64,000 nt of DNA from Alkalibacterium sp. AK22 (GCF_000585255.1 NZ_JANL01000006.1:62001-126000), one strand, 5' to 3'. Numbered from the stretch's first letter, positions 17,676-26,991 are shown. Numbers and translations are program-made. The notes: a model not told the origin generated them from the sequence alone.

Positions 17676-19304
17676 ATGATTACAGTAACAGATGTAAGCT
17701 TGCGTTTTTCAGACAAAAAGCTGTTTGAAGACGTCAATATGAAATTTACCAATGACAACTGCTATGGCGTGATTGGCGCAAACGGCGCCGGCAAGTCCAC
17801 TTTTTTAAAAATTCTCTCGGGAGAAGTCTCTCCATCGAGCGGAGACGTTTCCATGCCGAACGACCAGCGTATGGCCGTTCTGAAGCAGAACCACTTCGAC
17901 TATGAAGAGCACACGGTCATCGATACCGTGATCATGGGTCACCAGCGTCTCTATGCCATTATCCAGGAAAAAAATGAAGTCTACATGAAGCCAGATTTCT
18001 CTGACGAAGACGGCATCCGCGTGGCTGAACTGGAAGGCGAGTTCGCTGAACTGAACGGCTGGGAAGCTGAACCGGAAGCGACGACCCTGCTTCAAGGTCT
18101 AGGCATTCCAGAAAACCTACACAGTCAGAAAATGAGCGAACTGACCGGTGGACAGAAGGTGAAAGTCCTCTTGGCCCAGGCTCTGTTCGGTCAGCCTGAT
18201 GTTTTGCTTTTAGACGAGCCGACTAACGGACTGGACACTCAGTCCATCAAATGGCTGGAAGAATTCCTGATTAACTTCGAAAATACCGTTATCGTCGTCT
18301 CGCACGACCGTCACTTCCTGAACAAAGTCTGCACGCACATGGTCGATGTTGACTTCGGTAAAATCAAACTTTTTGTCGGAAACTATGATTTCTGGCTGGA
18401 GTCCAGTCAGCTCGCTTCCAAACTGGCGGCTGACCAGAACAGCAAAAAAGAAGAAAAAATCAAAGAGCTGGAAGCTTTTATCGCACGATTCAGTGCCAAT
18501 GCTTCCAAATCCAAACAGGCAACTTCCCGTAAAAAAATGCTGGACAAAATCACACTGGACGATATTCAGCCGTCCAGCCGCCGCTATCCCTTCGTGGGCT
18601 TCAGTCCCGAACGTGAAATTGGAAATGATCTGCTGCGCGTCGAGAATCTCTCTAAAACTATTGATGGCAAAAAAATCCTGAGCAACATTTCCTTTAACCT
18701 CGGAAGAGATGACAAAGTTGCCTTTGTCAGCCAAAACGACGTCGCCATTACGACCCTGTTCAAGATTATTATGGGCGAAATAGAACCGGACACCGGCAGC
18801 TTCCAGTGGGGAGTGACCACTTCACAGGCTTACCTGCCAAAAGACACGTCCAGTGAATTTGAAGGCAGCTCCATGACGATCCTTGATTGGCTGCGTCAAT
18901 ACGCTTCAAAAGAAGAAAACGACAACACTTTCCTTAGAAGCTTCCTTGGACGCATGCTCTTCTCCGGTGAAGAAGTATTGAAAGAAGTCAACGTCTTGTC
19001 CGGTGGAGAAAAGGTCCGCTGCATGCTGTCCAAACTAATGCTCAGCAAGGCCAACGTACTGGTACTGGATGATCCGACCAACCACCTGGATCTGGAATCG
19101 ATCACTTCTCTGAACAACGGACTGATTGACTTTAAAGGTTCCATCCTGTTTGGTTCACATGACCACCAGTTTATCCAGACTGTGGCCAACCGCATTATCG
19201 AGCTGACACCCAATGGTGTTGTCGACCGTGCAGAAACCACTTATGATGAATTTCTTGAAAATAAGGATGTTCAAAAACAGATTGCTGCTCTGTACGAAGG
19301 ATAA
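17676..19304 (+). CDS. ybiT: ABC-F family ATPase, YbiT type
   Basis: This 542-residue protein has two ABC domains and no membrane segments. Domain 1 has Walker A GANGAGKSTFLK, signature LTGGQKVKVLLAQ and DEPTNGLD. The P-site tRNA-interaction linker (about residues 225-320) is Lys-rich. Domain 2 has signature LSGGEKVRCMLSK and DDPTNHLD. Its Walker A is atypical (SQNDVAITTLFK), as in YbiT/YkpA members. ABC-F proteins act on the ribosome in translation. An upstream start at 17616 is rejected because it overlaps the TATAAT -10. Confidence 0.9.
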   Translation: MITVTDVSLRFSDKKLFEDVNMKFTNDNCYGVIGANGAGKSTFLKILSGEVSPSSGDVSMPNDQRMAVLKQNHFDYEEHTVIDTVIMGHQRLYAIIQEKNEVYMKPDFSDEDGIRVAELEGEFAELNGWEAEPEATTLLQGLGIPENLHSQKMSELTGGQKVKVLLAQALFGQPDVLLLDEPTNGLDTQSIKWLEEFLINFENTVIVVSHDRHFLNKVCTHMVDVDFGKIKLFVGNYDFWLESSQLASKLAADQNSKKEEKIKELEAFIARFSANASKSKQATSRKKMLDKITLDDIQPSSRRYPFVGFSPEREIGNDLLRVENLSKTIDGKKILSNISFNLGRDDKVAFVSQNDVAITTLFKIIMGEIEPDTGSFQWGVTTSQAYLPKDTSSEFEGSSMTILDWLRQYASKEENDNTFLRSFLGRMLFSGEEVLKEVNVLSGGEKVRCMLSKLMLSKANVLVLDDPTNHLDLESITSLNNGLIDFKGSILFGSHDHQFIQTVANRIIELTPNGVVDRAETTYDEFLENKDVQKQIAALYEG

Positions 19305-19362
19305 TGGCTCAAAAGCCACTCTCTTGCCATACAAGCCGACCGTCTGTGTCAAACTGATAGGT

Positions 19363-19398
19363 GCAAAACAGCAGGCCACTGGGTCTGCTGTTTTTTTG
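19363..19398 (+). terminator. Terminator after ybiT
   Basis: AAAACAGCAG / CTGCTGTTTTTTT with a 10-base loop and T run. Confidence 0.85.
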
Positions 19399-19463
19399 TA
19401 CTCTCATGCACTTAGATTGAGTATACACAGGCAGCTACTGCCGCCGTAGTTTTTTCATTCTTT

Positions 19464-19518
19464 ATATAGATGGTTGTCTATATTTATCCTTGACTTTATA
19501 TAGACGTTCATCTATATT
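19464..19518 (+). promoter_or_regulatory. ars promoter with two ArsR operators
   Basis: Two inverted repeats ATATAGA-N6-TCTATAT occur at 19464-19483 and 19498-19517. TTGACT (19490-19495), a 17-base spacer and TATATT (19513-19518) form a promoter whose spacer and -10 are covered by the second repeat. Binding of ArsR there would block RNA polymerase. Confidence 0.85.
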
Positions 19519-19554
19519 CAGAATGTGAGAAAAATCATAAAGGAGTGAATGGTA

Positions 19555-19905
19555 GTGGACTACCTTGCCGTCTCAAAAGTAATGAAAGCCATCAGCGATC
19601 CTAACCGGATGAAAATCATTGATATCCTGTCCTGCGGCAGTCAGTGCGCCTGTGATATTCTGGAGCACTTCGACATTACTCAGCCCTCGCTTTCTCATCA
19701 CATGAAGGTCCTCGAGAAAGCCGAAATCATAGCCGTCACAAAAAAAGGACAGTGGCATCATTATGAACTGAAAGAGGCCTTCGTGGCTTCATTCATGGAG
19801 TCGATGCTGACACTTTTCTCGGCTAATGAAGCCGACTGCATCTGTACAACACAAAAATGCACCTGCAAAGGAGAAAACAATCATGACAAAACTGGAATTA
19901 TTTGA
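19555..19905 (+). CDS. arsR: ArsR-family arsenical repressor
   Basis: This 116-residue winged-helix repressor has DPNRMKIIDILSCGSQCACDILEHF, whose Cys pair matches the ELCVCDL metalloid site of ArsR, and TQPSLSHHMKVL as the recognition helix. The Cys-rich C-terminus (DCICTTQKCTC) could add further As(III) ligands. GTG 19555 was chosen over ATG 19549 because it lies nine bases after AAAGGAG, whereas the ATG lies only three. Its 3' end overlaps arsD by 23 bp. Confidence 0.92.
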   Translation: MDYLAVSKVMKAISDPNRMKIIDILSCGSQCACDILEHFDITQPSLSHHMKVLEKAEIIAVTKKGQWHHYELKEAFVASFMESMLTLFSANEADCICTTQKCTCKGENNHDKTGII

Positions 19906-20242
19906 ACCGGCAATGTGCTGCTCGACCGGAGTCTGCGGTCCTTCAGTGGACGAGGAACTACTGATGATCACCTCAGCTTTTGAAGCTCTGACTCAAAGCG
20001 AAGCCATCGATGCCTCGCGTCATAACTTGACAAGTGATCCCGATGCGTTTGTTAAAAACGAAAAAGTCCTGACGATCATGAAAGAAAAAGGCAAAGACAG
20101 TCTCCCTGTCACTTTAGTTGATGGAGAAATCAAAAAAATGGGGGCTTACCCTTCACTGAAAGAAATCTCAAACTATACCGGAGTCATCTTTATGAACGCA
20201 GAGTCTGCTTCAGATTGCTGCGGCGGATCCGGATGCTGCTAG
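19883..20242 (+). CDS. arsD: Arsenite metallochaperone ArsD
   Basis: This 119-residue protein has the Cys12-Cys13-Cys18 triad (MCCSTGVCGPS) that passes As(III) to ArsA. It ends in two vicinal Cys pairs (CCGGSGCC). The start at 19883 follows AAAGGAG within the end of arsR; the frame upstream is untranslated overlap. It is encoded immediately before its partner ATPase. Confidence 0.94.
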   Translation: MTKLELFEPAMCCSTGVCGPSVDEELLMITSAFEALTQSEAIDASRHNLTSDPDAFVKNEKVLTIMKEKGKDSLPVTLVDGEIKKMGAYPSLKEISNYTGVIFMNAESASDCCGGSGCC

Positions 20243-20252
20243 GAGGCTAAAA

Positions 20253-21980
20253 ATGAAAATCTATGACCCAAGTCAAATGAAGCTGACACCTTATTTATTT
20301 TTTACAGGTAAAGGTGGCGTCGGTAAAACTACCACTGCCTGTGCAACGGCCACTCAACTGGCAGATGCCGGCTATTCTGTCCTACTGGTCAGTACCGATC
20401 CGGCTTCCAACTTGCAGGACGTTTTTGAAACCACACTGTCCAACAAACCTGTAGCTATAGACGCTGTCCAAAATCTAAAAGTGGCCAATTTTGACCCTGT
20501 CACAGCAGCTGAAGACTACCGCAAGAGCGTGATCGAACCCTATAGAGGCCTTTTACCCGATTCAGCTCTGGAAAATATGGAAGAGCAACTGTCCGGTTCC
20601 TGTACGGTGGAAATTGCTGCTTTCAATGAATTTGCCCATGTCCTGACTGATAAAACGATTGAAGAAACGTATGATTACATTCTGTTTGACACAGCACCGA
20701 CGGGTCATACCTTGCGCATGCTGGAACTCCCGTCTGCCTGGAGCAGCTACTTGGATGAAAACACCACTGGCGTTTCTTGCTTAGGCCAGCTCTCCGGCTT
20801 AGGTGATAAAAAAGACATGTATGCTCATGCAGTCAACACCTTAAGCGATGCCAGCCGGACAACACTGATGCTCGTATCCAGACCTCAGGAAGCCTCATTT
20901 CTTGAAGCCGACAGAGCCAGTGCAGAATTAAGTCAGATTGGCATAAGCAATCAGAAACTCATCGTCAACGGCCTACTGGAAGAAGCGGACGACAGCCTGT
21001 CTACTGCTATTCAGGCTCAGCAAAAAGCAGACCTAAACAATGTGTCATCTCAGCTGAATCATTTTGAACAGTACCGTATTCCCCTGCGTCCCTATACGGT
21101 AACCGGAGTAGACAAGCTGCGTGCCTTTCTAACGGAAGATACCCTAAATGAAACGGCGGATACCCAGTCAGCTCAGCCGGCAGCCACTCTTGAAGAACTC
21201 ACTGCCAATCTAATCGATAGTAACAAGAAAATCATCTTCACCATGGGCAAAGGCGGCGTCGGTAAGACAACTGTTGCTGTGCAGATCGCTCAGTTAATGG
21301 CCAAAACCGGTAAAAAGGTGCATCTGGATACAACTGATCCGGCCGACCATCTCAATCTTTATTTAAAGGCGTCAAGCCAGCTGACCGTGAGCCACATCGA
21401 CGAAGACAAGGAACTGGCAGCTTATACGGAAGAAGTACTCGGAAAGGCCAGAAAAACCATGAATCAAGAAGATCTGGCTTATATAGAAGAAGACCTCCGT
21501 TCGCCCTGCACCCAGGAAATTGCTCTTTTCAGAGCCTTTGCAGAAATTGTAGACCGTGCAGACAATGAGATTGTCGTGATTGATACTGCCCCGACTGGAC
21601 ACACCCTCCTGCTTCTCGAATCCACTCAAAGCTATGCCAGAGAGCTAGAGAGAAGTGCAGGAGAAGTACCGGAATCGATTCAAAAATTATTGCCCCGACT
21701 ACAGAATCCGGAAGAAACAGAAGTCGTCATGGTCACGCTCCCGGAAACCACTCCAGTATACGAGTCCATGCGCCTGGATGAAGATCTTCAGCGTGCTCAA
21801 ATCGCTCACAGCTGGTGGCTGGTTAATCAGAGTATGTATGCAGCGGAACCGACAAACCGTATACTCAAAGCTAGAGCTCAGAACGAAGTCCAATGGATCA
21901 ACAAAGTAGCGGCCCTCTCCAAGGGTCAATTTGCTGTCGTTGAATTCGCCCCTGAATGTGATGCTGCGCTTATACAGTAA
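20253..21980 (+). CDS. arsA: Arsenite-stimulated ATPase ArsA
   Basis: This 575-residue protein consists of two homologous ATPase halves joined by a linker. The first P-loop is GKGGVGKTTTACA near residue 20 and the second GKGGVGKTTVAVQ near residue 332. DTAPTGHTLR and DTAPTGHTLL are the family signal motifs. ArsA energises an ArsB or related As(III) carrier. No arsB, acr3 or arsC follows; the next feature is a terminator. The pump must be elsewhere or the operon is incomplete. Confidence 0.95.
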   Translation: MKIYDPSQMKLTPYLFFTGKGGVGKTTTACATATQLADAGYSVLLVSTDPASNLQDVFETTLSNKPVAIDAVQNLKVANFDPVTAAEDYRKSVIEPYRGLLPDSALENMEEQLSGSCTVEIAAFNEFAHVLTDKTIEETYDYILFDTAPTGHTLRMLELPSAWSSYLDENTTGVSCLGQLSGLGDKKDMYAHAVNTLSDASRTTLMLVSRPQEASFLEADRASAELSQIGISNQKLIVNGLLEEADDSLSTAIQAQQKADLNNVSSQLNHFEQYRIPLRPYTVTGVDKLRAFLTEDTLNETADTQSAQPAATLEELTANLIDSNKKIIFTMGKGGVGKTTVAVQIAQLMAKTGKKVHLDTTDPADHLNLYLKASSQLTVSHIDEDKELAAYTEEVLGKARKTMNQEDLAYIEEDLRSPCTQEIALFRAFAEIVDRADNEIVVIDTAPTGHTLLLLESTQSYARELERSAGEVPESIQKLLPRLQNPEETEVVMVTLPETTPVYESMRLDEDLQRAQIAHSWWLVNQSMYAAEPTNRILKARAQNEVQWINKVAALSKGQFAVVEFAPECDAALIQ

Positions 21981-21996
21981 ACTTATTATTTAAAGG

Positions 21997-22026
21997 AAAG
22001 AGGCCGAAAACCGGCCTCTTTTTTCT
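21997..22026 (+). terminator. Terminator of the ars operon
   Basis: AAAGAGGCCG-aaaa-CCGGCCTCTTTTTT is a near-perfect short hairpin with a T run, 16 bp after the arsA stop. Confidence 0.92.
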
Positions 22027-22071
22027 ATCACCCGCCGACAGCCTTGTCTTCCTTGTTTGACGGGCTAAAAA

Positions 22072-22100
22072 TTGACAACGGTTACCTGTTGTGCTAGATT
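22072..22100 (+). promoter_or_regulatory. Promoter of the TPM-like / pspA unit
   Basis: TTGACA (22072-22077), a 17-base spacer and TAGATT (22095-22100). Confidence 0.75.
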
Positions 22101-22136
22101 TTGGTTAATATAAAACAAGTAAAGGAGAGGATACAT

Positions 22137-23270
22137 ATGGGTAGAGGAGGCGGTCGCGGAGGCGGCGGTGGCGGCGGTGGCGGCGGTGGCGGCGGTGGCG
22201 GCGGTGGCGGCGGTGGCGGCGGTGGTGGATTCAGCGGCGGTGGCCGTGGCGGGGGCTTTGGCGGTGGCCGCGGTGGGGGTGGCCGCAGTGGCGGCAGCTT
22301 CGGCAGTGGCCGTGGCGGGGGCGGCTTCGGCAGTGGTCGCGGCGGTGGAAACTATGGTGGCGGTTTTGGCGGGGGCGGTTATAACCGGCGGCCACGACAC
22401 TACGGCCCACGAGTCGGCCCCATCTGGTTTGGCGGTTTTGGTAGACGCCGCTACCCTTATGGAGGGGGTGGAGGCTGTGGTTTTATGGGGTGCAGCAGCC
22501 TTTTGTACATCATGCTCTTTTTATTCATCATGTTCACACTTTTTTCAACCACAAGCGATTTCAATACTGGGGGTGGAGGCTCGCGAAATATTACCTCTTC
22601 TACCATTGAAAGAGAACCGCTTCCGGCAGGTTCAGCAGAAGAAACAGACTTTTATACCGACAATGTAGGCTGGATCGGTAATCACACCCAGATGATTGAC
22701 GGTCTGCGTTATTTCTACAACGAAACGGGTGTCCGTCCACATGTCTACATTACAGACAATATAGACGGTAATGCTTCACCGACAAGGGATGAAATGGAGA
22801 GCTTCTCCAATGCTCTTTACGACGAGCTCTTCAATGATGAAGCTCATTTGCTTCTGGTTTTCTTTGAACCGACTCCAAATGACTATATGACTTATTACGT
22901 TGTGGGTTCCCAGGCCCGAAGCGTCATTGATACTGAAGCCGGAGACATTTTGCTGGATTATCTTGACCGAAACTACTTTGACGATAGCTTGTCTGACGAT
23001 GAAGAATATTTCAGTCAGTCCTTCCGGCAGGCAGCTGATCGTATAATGGAGGTGACCACATCTCCTTGGATCCCTGTCCTGATCCTGTTCGGCCTTGGTG
23101 CTCTGGTATTTATTCTGTTTAGATGGTGGCAAGCCAAGCAGAAAAACAAGGAAAAAGAAGCCAAGCGTACAGACGAGATGCTCAACCGCCCAATCGATAC
23201 ATTTGGAAAATCTGAAGCAGAAGAACTGTCCAAAAAGTACGACGGTGATGATGACTGGGACAACTACTGA
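22137..23270 (+). CDS. Glycine-rich TPM-like membrane protein
   Basis: This 377-residue protein begins with about 95 residues that are almost entirely Gly with scattered Arg, Ser and Phe, then a Tyr/Arg-rich stretch. A TM helix follows near residues 120-143. A soluble domain of about 160 residues has HVYITDNIDG and HLLLVFFEP elements that resemble TPM (YgcG-type) domains, then a second TM near 310-330 and a charged tail. ATG 22137 follows AAAGGAGAGG by six bases. It is co-directional with, and 55 bp from, a pspA homologue. TPM is a weak call; low-complexity sequence prevents more. Confidence 0.7.
   Translation: MGRGGGRGGGGGGGGGGGGGGGGGGGGGGGGFSGGGRGGGFGGGRGGGGRSGGSFGSGRGGGGFGSGRGGGNYGGGFGGGGYNRRPRHYGPRVGPIWFGGFGRRRYPYGGGGGCGFMGCSSLLYIMLFLFIMFTLFSTTSDFNTGGGGSRNITSSTIEREPLPAGSAEETDFYTDNVGWIGNHTQMIDGLRYFYNETGVRPHVYITDNIDGNASPTRDEMESFSNALYDELFNDEAHLLLVFFEPTPNDYMTYYVVGSQARSVIDTEAGDILLDYLDRNYFDDSLSDDEEYFSQSFRQAADRIMEVTTSPWIPVLILFGLGALVFILFRWWQAKQKNKEKEAKRTDEMLNRPIDTFGKSEAEELSKKYDGDDDWDNY
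22161..22223 (+). repeat. In-frame 9-bp tandem repeat encoding poly-Gly
   Basis: Seven perfect copies of GGCGGCGGT encode Gly-Gly-Gly within the N-terminus of the TPM-like protein. Loss or gain of units would keep the frame and change the length of the Gly tract. Confidence 0.95.
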
Positions 23271-23325
23271 CTCTGATTTATGCCCTTAACTCTTTAAACT
23301 ACTAAACACGCAGGAGGAATCGTAG

Positions 23326-24030
23326 ATGGCTATTTTAGACCGCTTTACCGATATCATCAGTGCCAATGTCAATGCCGTCATGGACCGTATGGAAAACCCT
23401 GAGAAAATGATTGACCAGTACCTTCGCAAGATGATGGACGACCTCGCAGAAGTTAAAAAGAACACAGCCAGTGTGATGGCGGATGAAGCCCGATCCAAGC
23501 GTCTGGTTGATGAGAATGAAGCGGAAGTCTCCAAATACACCAATTATGCCAAAAAAGCTCTTGAAGCTGGTAATGACGGTGATGCACGCGTTTTTCTCTC
23601 TAAAAAACAGGAGCTGGAAGATGTGGGCACTGGCTTGGCAAACGCCTATGCCAAGGCTCATGAGAATGCATCAAAAATGCGTCAGATGCACGATAAGCTG
23701 GCTTCAGATATCGAAAAGCTCAGACAGCGCCGGTCTATGATCAAAGCCCAACTGTCTGTTGCCGATACACAGGACAAGCTTAACAAAGCCAGCAATTCAA
23801 TGGGTAAATCTAAAGGGGCAATGGGGTCTTTCCAGCGAATGGAAGAAAAAGCTTCGCGCAGAATGGATGAAGCGGATGCCATGGCTGAGCTGAACAAGGA
23901 ACCGAAAGACGAAGCACAAAAACTGGAAGATAAATATGCACAAGACACTGGGTCTGCGGCAGTGGAAGATGAACTCGAACGCATGAAAAGAGAAATGGGT
24001 CTTGGCTCTTTTGATTCAGATGAGGCGTAG
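23326..24030 (+). CDS. pspA: PspA/IM30 family membrane-stress protein
   Basis: This 234-residue protein is almost wholly alpha-helical coiled coil. It starts MAILDRFTDIISANVNAVMDRMENPEKMIDQYLRKM in the PspA_IM30 pattern, with amphipathic helix H0 at residues 1-20. These proteins coat and stabilise damaged membranes (ESCRT-III superfamily). It follows the TPM-like gene and is probably co-transcribed with it, a pairing that suggests an envelope-stress module. GGAGGAATC precedes the ATG. Confidence 0.93.
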   Translation: MAILDRFTDIISANVNAVMDRMENPEKMIDQYLRKMMDDLAEVKKNTASVMADEARSKRLVDENEAEVSKYTNYAKKALEAGNDGDARVFLSKKQELEDVGTGLANAYAKAHENASKMRQMHDKLASDIEKLRQRRSMIKAQLSVADTQDKLNKASNSMGKSKGAMGSFQRMEEKASRRMDEADAMAELNKEPKDEAQKLEDKYAQDTGSAAVEDELERMKREMGLGSFDSDEA

Positions 24031-24055
24031 CATTCTTTTTTAATCTGAAGGCATA

Positions 24056-24115
24056 CAAAAAGGCCGTCACAGTTCAGGGACTGAAAAGTCCCAACTGATG
24101 ACGGCCTTTTTGTAT
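24056..24115. terminator. Bidirectional terminator between pspA and cysK
   Basis: AAAAAGGCCGTCA pairs with TGACGGCCTTTTT, with an inner CAGTTCAGGGACT / AGTCCCAACTG stem. It serves the convergent units on both strands. Confidence 0.92.
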
Positions 24116-24140
24116 CTAACTATTGATTAGCAGGAGCACT

Positions 24141-25073
24141 TCAGGCCTGCTCTTCGATTGAAAAGACAGGGGTAGACAAGTAGCGCTCTCCAGTATCGCA
24201 GGCAATCGTGACCACTTTTTTTCCAGATCCCAGCTTTTCAGCTACTCGGGTGGCCGCCAGTATATTGGCTCCGGCAGAGATTCCGACCAGCAGGCCTTCT
24301 TCTCTAGCCAGGCGCTTAGTCATCTCAATCGCCTCTTCGCTTGTGACTGTCAAAACCTCATCATAAATATCGCGATCTAGAATGTCCGGAATAAAACCGG
24401 CTCCCATCCCTTGAATTTTATGCTTGCCTTTTTCGCGACCACTCAAAACTGCCGATTCCTCTGGTTCAACAGCAATGATTTGAGTTGACGGGTCCTGAAG
24501 CTTAAGGGCTTTTCCGACACCCGTGATGGTTCCCCCTGTTCCCACTCCCGCCACAAAGGCGTCCGGTGTCTCGCCGTTGAGTGCTTCAATGATTTCCGGT
24601 CCAGTTTTGCTTATATGAACAGCCGGATTAGCCGGATTGGTAAACTGAGACGGCATGAAGTAATGATTCTGCTCAGCCAGTTCTCTCGCCCGACTCATTG
24701 CTCCCGGCATTCCTTCGTCCCCCGGTGTCAGTTCCAGCTCTGCGCCATAAGCTTTCATTAATGCGCGTCTTTCCTTACTCAGCGTATCCGGCATGATAAA
24801 GTGGGTCTTGTATCCCTTAGCTGCAGAAACCATCGCCAGGCCGACACCCGTGTTCCCACTGGTCGCTTCTACAATCGTATCGCCTTCTTTCAATTTGCCC
24901 TCTTTTTCAGCTGCTTCGATCATATTCAAAGCAATGCGGTCCTTGACACTGCCACCAACGTTCGACAGTTCCATTTTAGCATAAACTTCGGCTGCGCCTT
25001 CGGGCACAACCCGGTTCAGTTTCAAAAGAGGCGTTTCTCCTATCAGTTCTGTTACATTGTTGACTACTTTCAT
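24141..25073 (-). CDS. cysK: Cysteine synthase A (O-acetylserine sulfhydrylase)
   Basis: This 310-residue PLP enzyme has the PLP-Lys in [14 protein letters not shown] (about residue 45), the substrate loop [10 protein letters not shown] and the phosphate-binding [13 protein letters not shown]. It makes cysteine from O-acetylserine and sulfide. The gene is monocistronic, with no serine acetyltransferase gene (cysE) nearby and no T-box or SAM riboswitch visible upstream. Confidence 0.95.
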   Translation of the reverse strand: MKVVNNVTELIGETPLLKLNRVVPEGAAEVYAKMELSNVGGSVKDRIALNMIEAAEKEGKLKEGDTIVEATSGNTGVGLAMVSAAKGYKTHFIMPDTLSKERRALMKAYGAELELTPGDEGMPGAMSRARELAEQNHYFMPSQFTNPANPAVHISKTGPEIIEALNGETPDAFVAGVGTGGTITGVGKALKLQDPSTQIIAVEPEESAVLSGREKGKHKIQGMGAGFIPDILDRDIYDEVLTVTSEEAIEMTKRLAREEGLLVGISAGANILAATRVAEKLGSGKKVVTIACDTGERYLSTPVFSIEEQA

Positions 25074-25149
25074 TCAAACACGTCCTTCATTCTTTAGGAT
25101 AATGGCAGATTTTGAACATCTGCCTTAACTTACTTGTACAGTTTACCAA

Positions 25150-25190
25150 AAAATAAAGGCAGCAGCATATATTTACTCTTGCTGCTGCCC
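25150..25190 (-). terminator. Terminator of hsp20
   Basis: GGCAGCAGCA / TGCTGCTGCC is followed on the minus strand by TTTATTTTTT. Confidence 0.88.
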
Positions 25191-25196
25191 TGCCCT

Positions 25197-25619
25197 TTAT
25201 TCGATATCGATTTTCGTTGATTTGGTCGGAGTCGGATGGATCTTCGGCAAGTTTATTTCAAGAATACCATTGTCAAACTTGGCTTTGATAGCGTCTTCAT
25301 CAATGTCTTGAATAATAAACTGACGGCTGAATGAACGGGAAGACCGTTCACGTCTGACATATTTTCGCTCCTCGTCCTGTTCATTCTTTTCAGTTTCCTG
25401 ACGGCCCCTGATGGTCAGAATATTGTCGTGGTAATCCAGTTCAATATCATCCTTGGACATACCCGGCAGTTCAGCTTCAACGATGTAGGCATCCTCTTTT
25501 TCGATGATGTCTGTCTTGAAGCTGGTCAAATTGGCCATGTTTTCGCCTAGCGCATCGTCAAAGAAACGACGGCCCAAGTCCCAGAATTCACGTTTGGACG
25601 GAAACAGATCATTCATCAC
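25197..25619 (-). CDS. hsp20: Small heat-shock protein, Hsp20/alpha-crystallin family
   Basis: This 140-residue protein has an alpha-crystallin domain (about residues 38-130) with AYIVEAELPGMSKDDIELDY, the conserved FSRQF segment and the C-terminal I-x-I anchor-like motif near the end (EINLP). It is an ATP-independent holdase. The start codon is GTG after AAAGGAGGAAAG. No CIRCE element or obvious CtsR heptads were found upstream. Confidence 0.94.
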   Translation of the reverse strand: MMNDLFPSKREFWDLGRRFFDDALGENMANLTSFKTDIIEKEDAYIVEAELPGMSKDDIELDYHDNILTIRGRQETEKNEQDEERKYVRRERSSRSFSRQFIIQDIDEDAIKAKFDNGILEINLPKIHPTPTKSTKIDIE

Positions 25620-25968
25620 CTTTCCTCCTTTCCTGTGACTCTATTGTTTCAGGCTGTCACACCTGCTCATCTCCTTTTTCACCTATAGTGTATGCTTTTT
25701 ATGTGAAAAAATAAACTAAAACGAACAGTGCTTGCTGATGTCAAAAAACTGCATTCTATAACGGCCAGCGATCGTCTGCATCAGGGAGGGGACGAGGAAA
25801 AGGCGCAAAGACGGCCAATTGACTCTCTCAAGATTAGCCTCTTTGGCTGCTGACATATACTATAAAAATAGACAGATGCCTTGAAAAATCAGCACCTGTC
25901 TATAATATGCTTGGTTTACACTCTTTTTAGTCTCCCCCCAGCGCGGCGCACGACACACTTGCTTTGTC
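25620..25968. other. Intergenic region, hsp20 to prs
   Basis: It contains the prs terminator (25864-25903) and the hsp20 promoter region. No gene-like frame with a ribosome binding site was seen. Confidence 0.6.
25864..25903 (-). terminator. Terminator of prs
   Basis: TAGACAG (25869-25875) pairs with CTGTCTA (25896-25902), extended by a GC-rich inner stem. On the minus strand it is followed by TTTTTATA. Confidence 0.75.
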
Positions 25969-26991
25969 TCACTCAGCTTCACTGTCCTGCAAGTGGCCGG
26001 CTTCAAGATTCCTGAGGTAACTCTTGTCAAACAAAGGTTTGATAGACTGCTTACCCTGGATACGTTTGATGGCATCAGCCAGGATTGGAGCGACACTGAC
26101 GACTTCAATACGCAGACAGGAGGCTTTGTCTCCGATGTCGATGGTATTGGCCACAATCGCCTTTTCAATTCCTGACTGGTCGATTCGTTCGACCGCCTTA
26201 CCGGAAAGGACCGGGTGAGTGGCACAGACGTAGACTTTTTGTGCTCCTGCCTCTTTCAGCATCGCAGAGGCTCGTGCTACGGTTTTGGCTGTATCCATTA
26301 TGTCATCAAACAGGATACAGTTGCAGCCTTCAACCTCACCTACGACCCGGACATCTTCCCCTAGTGTTTCTTCTGTAGTCCGCTTGTCAATAATGGCAAG
26401 GGGACAGTCGAGCAGCTCGGCCATCTCTCTAGCCCGGCTTACCCCCGCATGATCCGGAGAAACAACAACCGTCTCTCCTGCTGTATATCCCCGATCAATT
26501 AGGTGATTGGCCATCAGGGCCGTTGCCGACAGGTGGTCCACGGGAATATCGAAGAACCCTTGAATCTGAGGCGAGTGCAGCTCCATGGCAACAACCCGGT
26601 CAGCTCCGGCCAGCGTCAGCATATTAGCCAGGACTTTAGCCGTGATTGCCTGCCGAGGCCCCGGCTTGCGGTCCTGTCTAGCATAACCATAGTAAGGGAT
26701 GATTGCATTGATTGTACGGGCGCTAGCTCTTTTAATGGCATCAATCATGATTAGCAGTTCCATTATATTATCATTTCCCGGATCATTGGTCGACTGAATC
26801 AGATAAACATCTTTCCCCCGAATACTTTCCTCAACGTTAATCCGGATTTCTCCGTCCTGAAAGCGGGTGATGTCCGCTGCTCCGAGCTCCAAGCCCATCT
26901 CACCCGTTACCTCTTCGGCAAGCGGCCGATTCGAATTCAAAGCAAATATTTTCAGATTTTCCTGGCTAGCCTGGTTCATTTTCATCCCCAT
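25969..26991 (-). CDS. prs: Ribose-phosphate pyrophosphokinase
   Basis: This is a PRPP synthetase of about 340 residues, with FQDGEIRINVEESIRGKDVYLIQS and the flexible-loop motif YYGYARQDRKPGPRQAI. The PRPP-binding segment here reads CILFDDIMDTAKT, whereas classic class I enzymes have VDDIIDTGGT: Met replaces the second Ile and AK replaces GG. It makes PRPP for purines, pyrimidines and His/Trp. Several ATGs cluster after GGAGGG; 26991 or 26985 is most likely. The diverged site suggests this is the second Prs paralogue common in Lactobacillales. Confidence 0.9.
   Translation of the reverse strand: MGMKMNQASQENLKIFALNSNRPLAEEVTGEMGLELGAADITRFQDGEIRINVEESIRGKDVYLIQSTNDPGNDNIMELLIMIDAIKRASARTINAIIPYYGYARQDRKPGPRQAITAKVLANMLTLAGADRVVAMELHSPQIQGFFDIPVDHLSATALMANHLIDRGYTAGETVVVSPDHAGVSRAREMAELLDCPLAIIDKRTTEETLGEDVRVVGEVEGCNCILFDDIMDTAKTVARASAMLKEAGAQKVYVCATHPVLSGKAVERIDQSGIEKAIVANTIDIGDKASCLRIEVVSVAPILADAIKRIQGKQSIKPLFDKSYLRNLEAGHLQDSEAE

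Noticed and set aside
22065-22400. Poly-Ala/Thr minus-strand ORF and the +1 frame ORF at 22168-22668
   Set aside because: Both are shadows of the GGCGGCGGT repeat in other frames; the Gly frame has the ribosome binding site, promoter and downstream domains.
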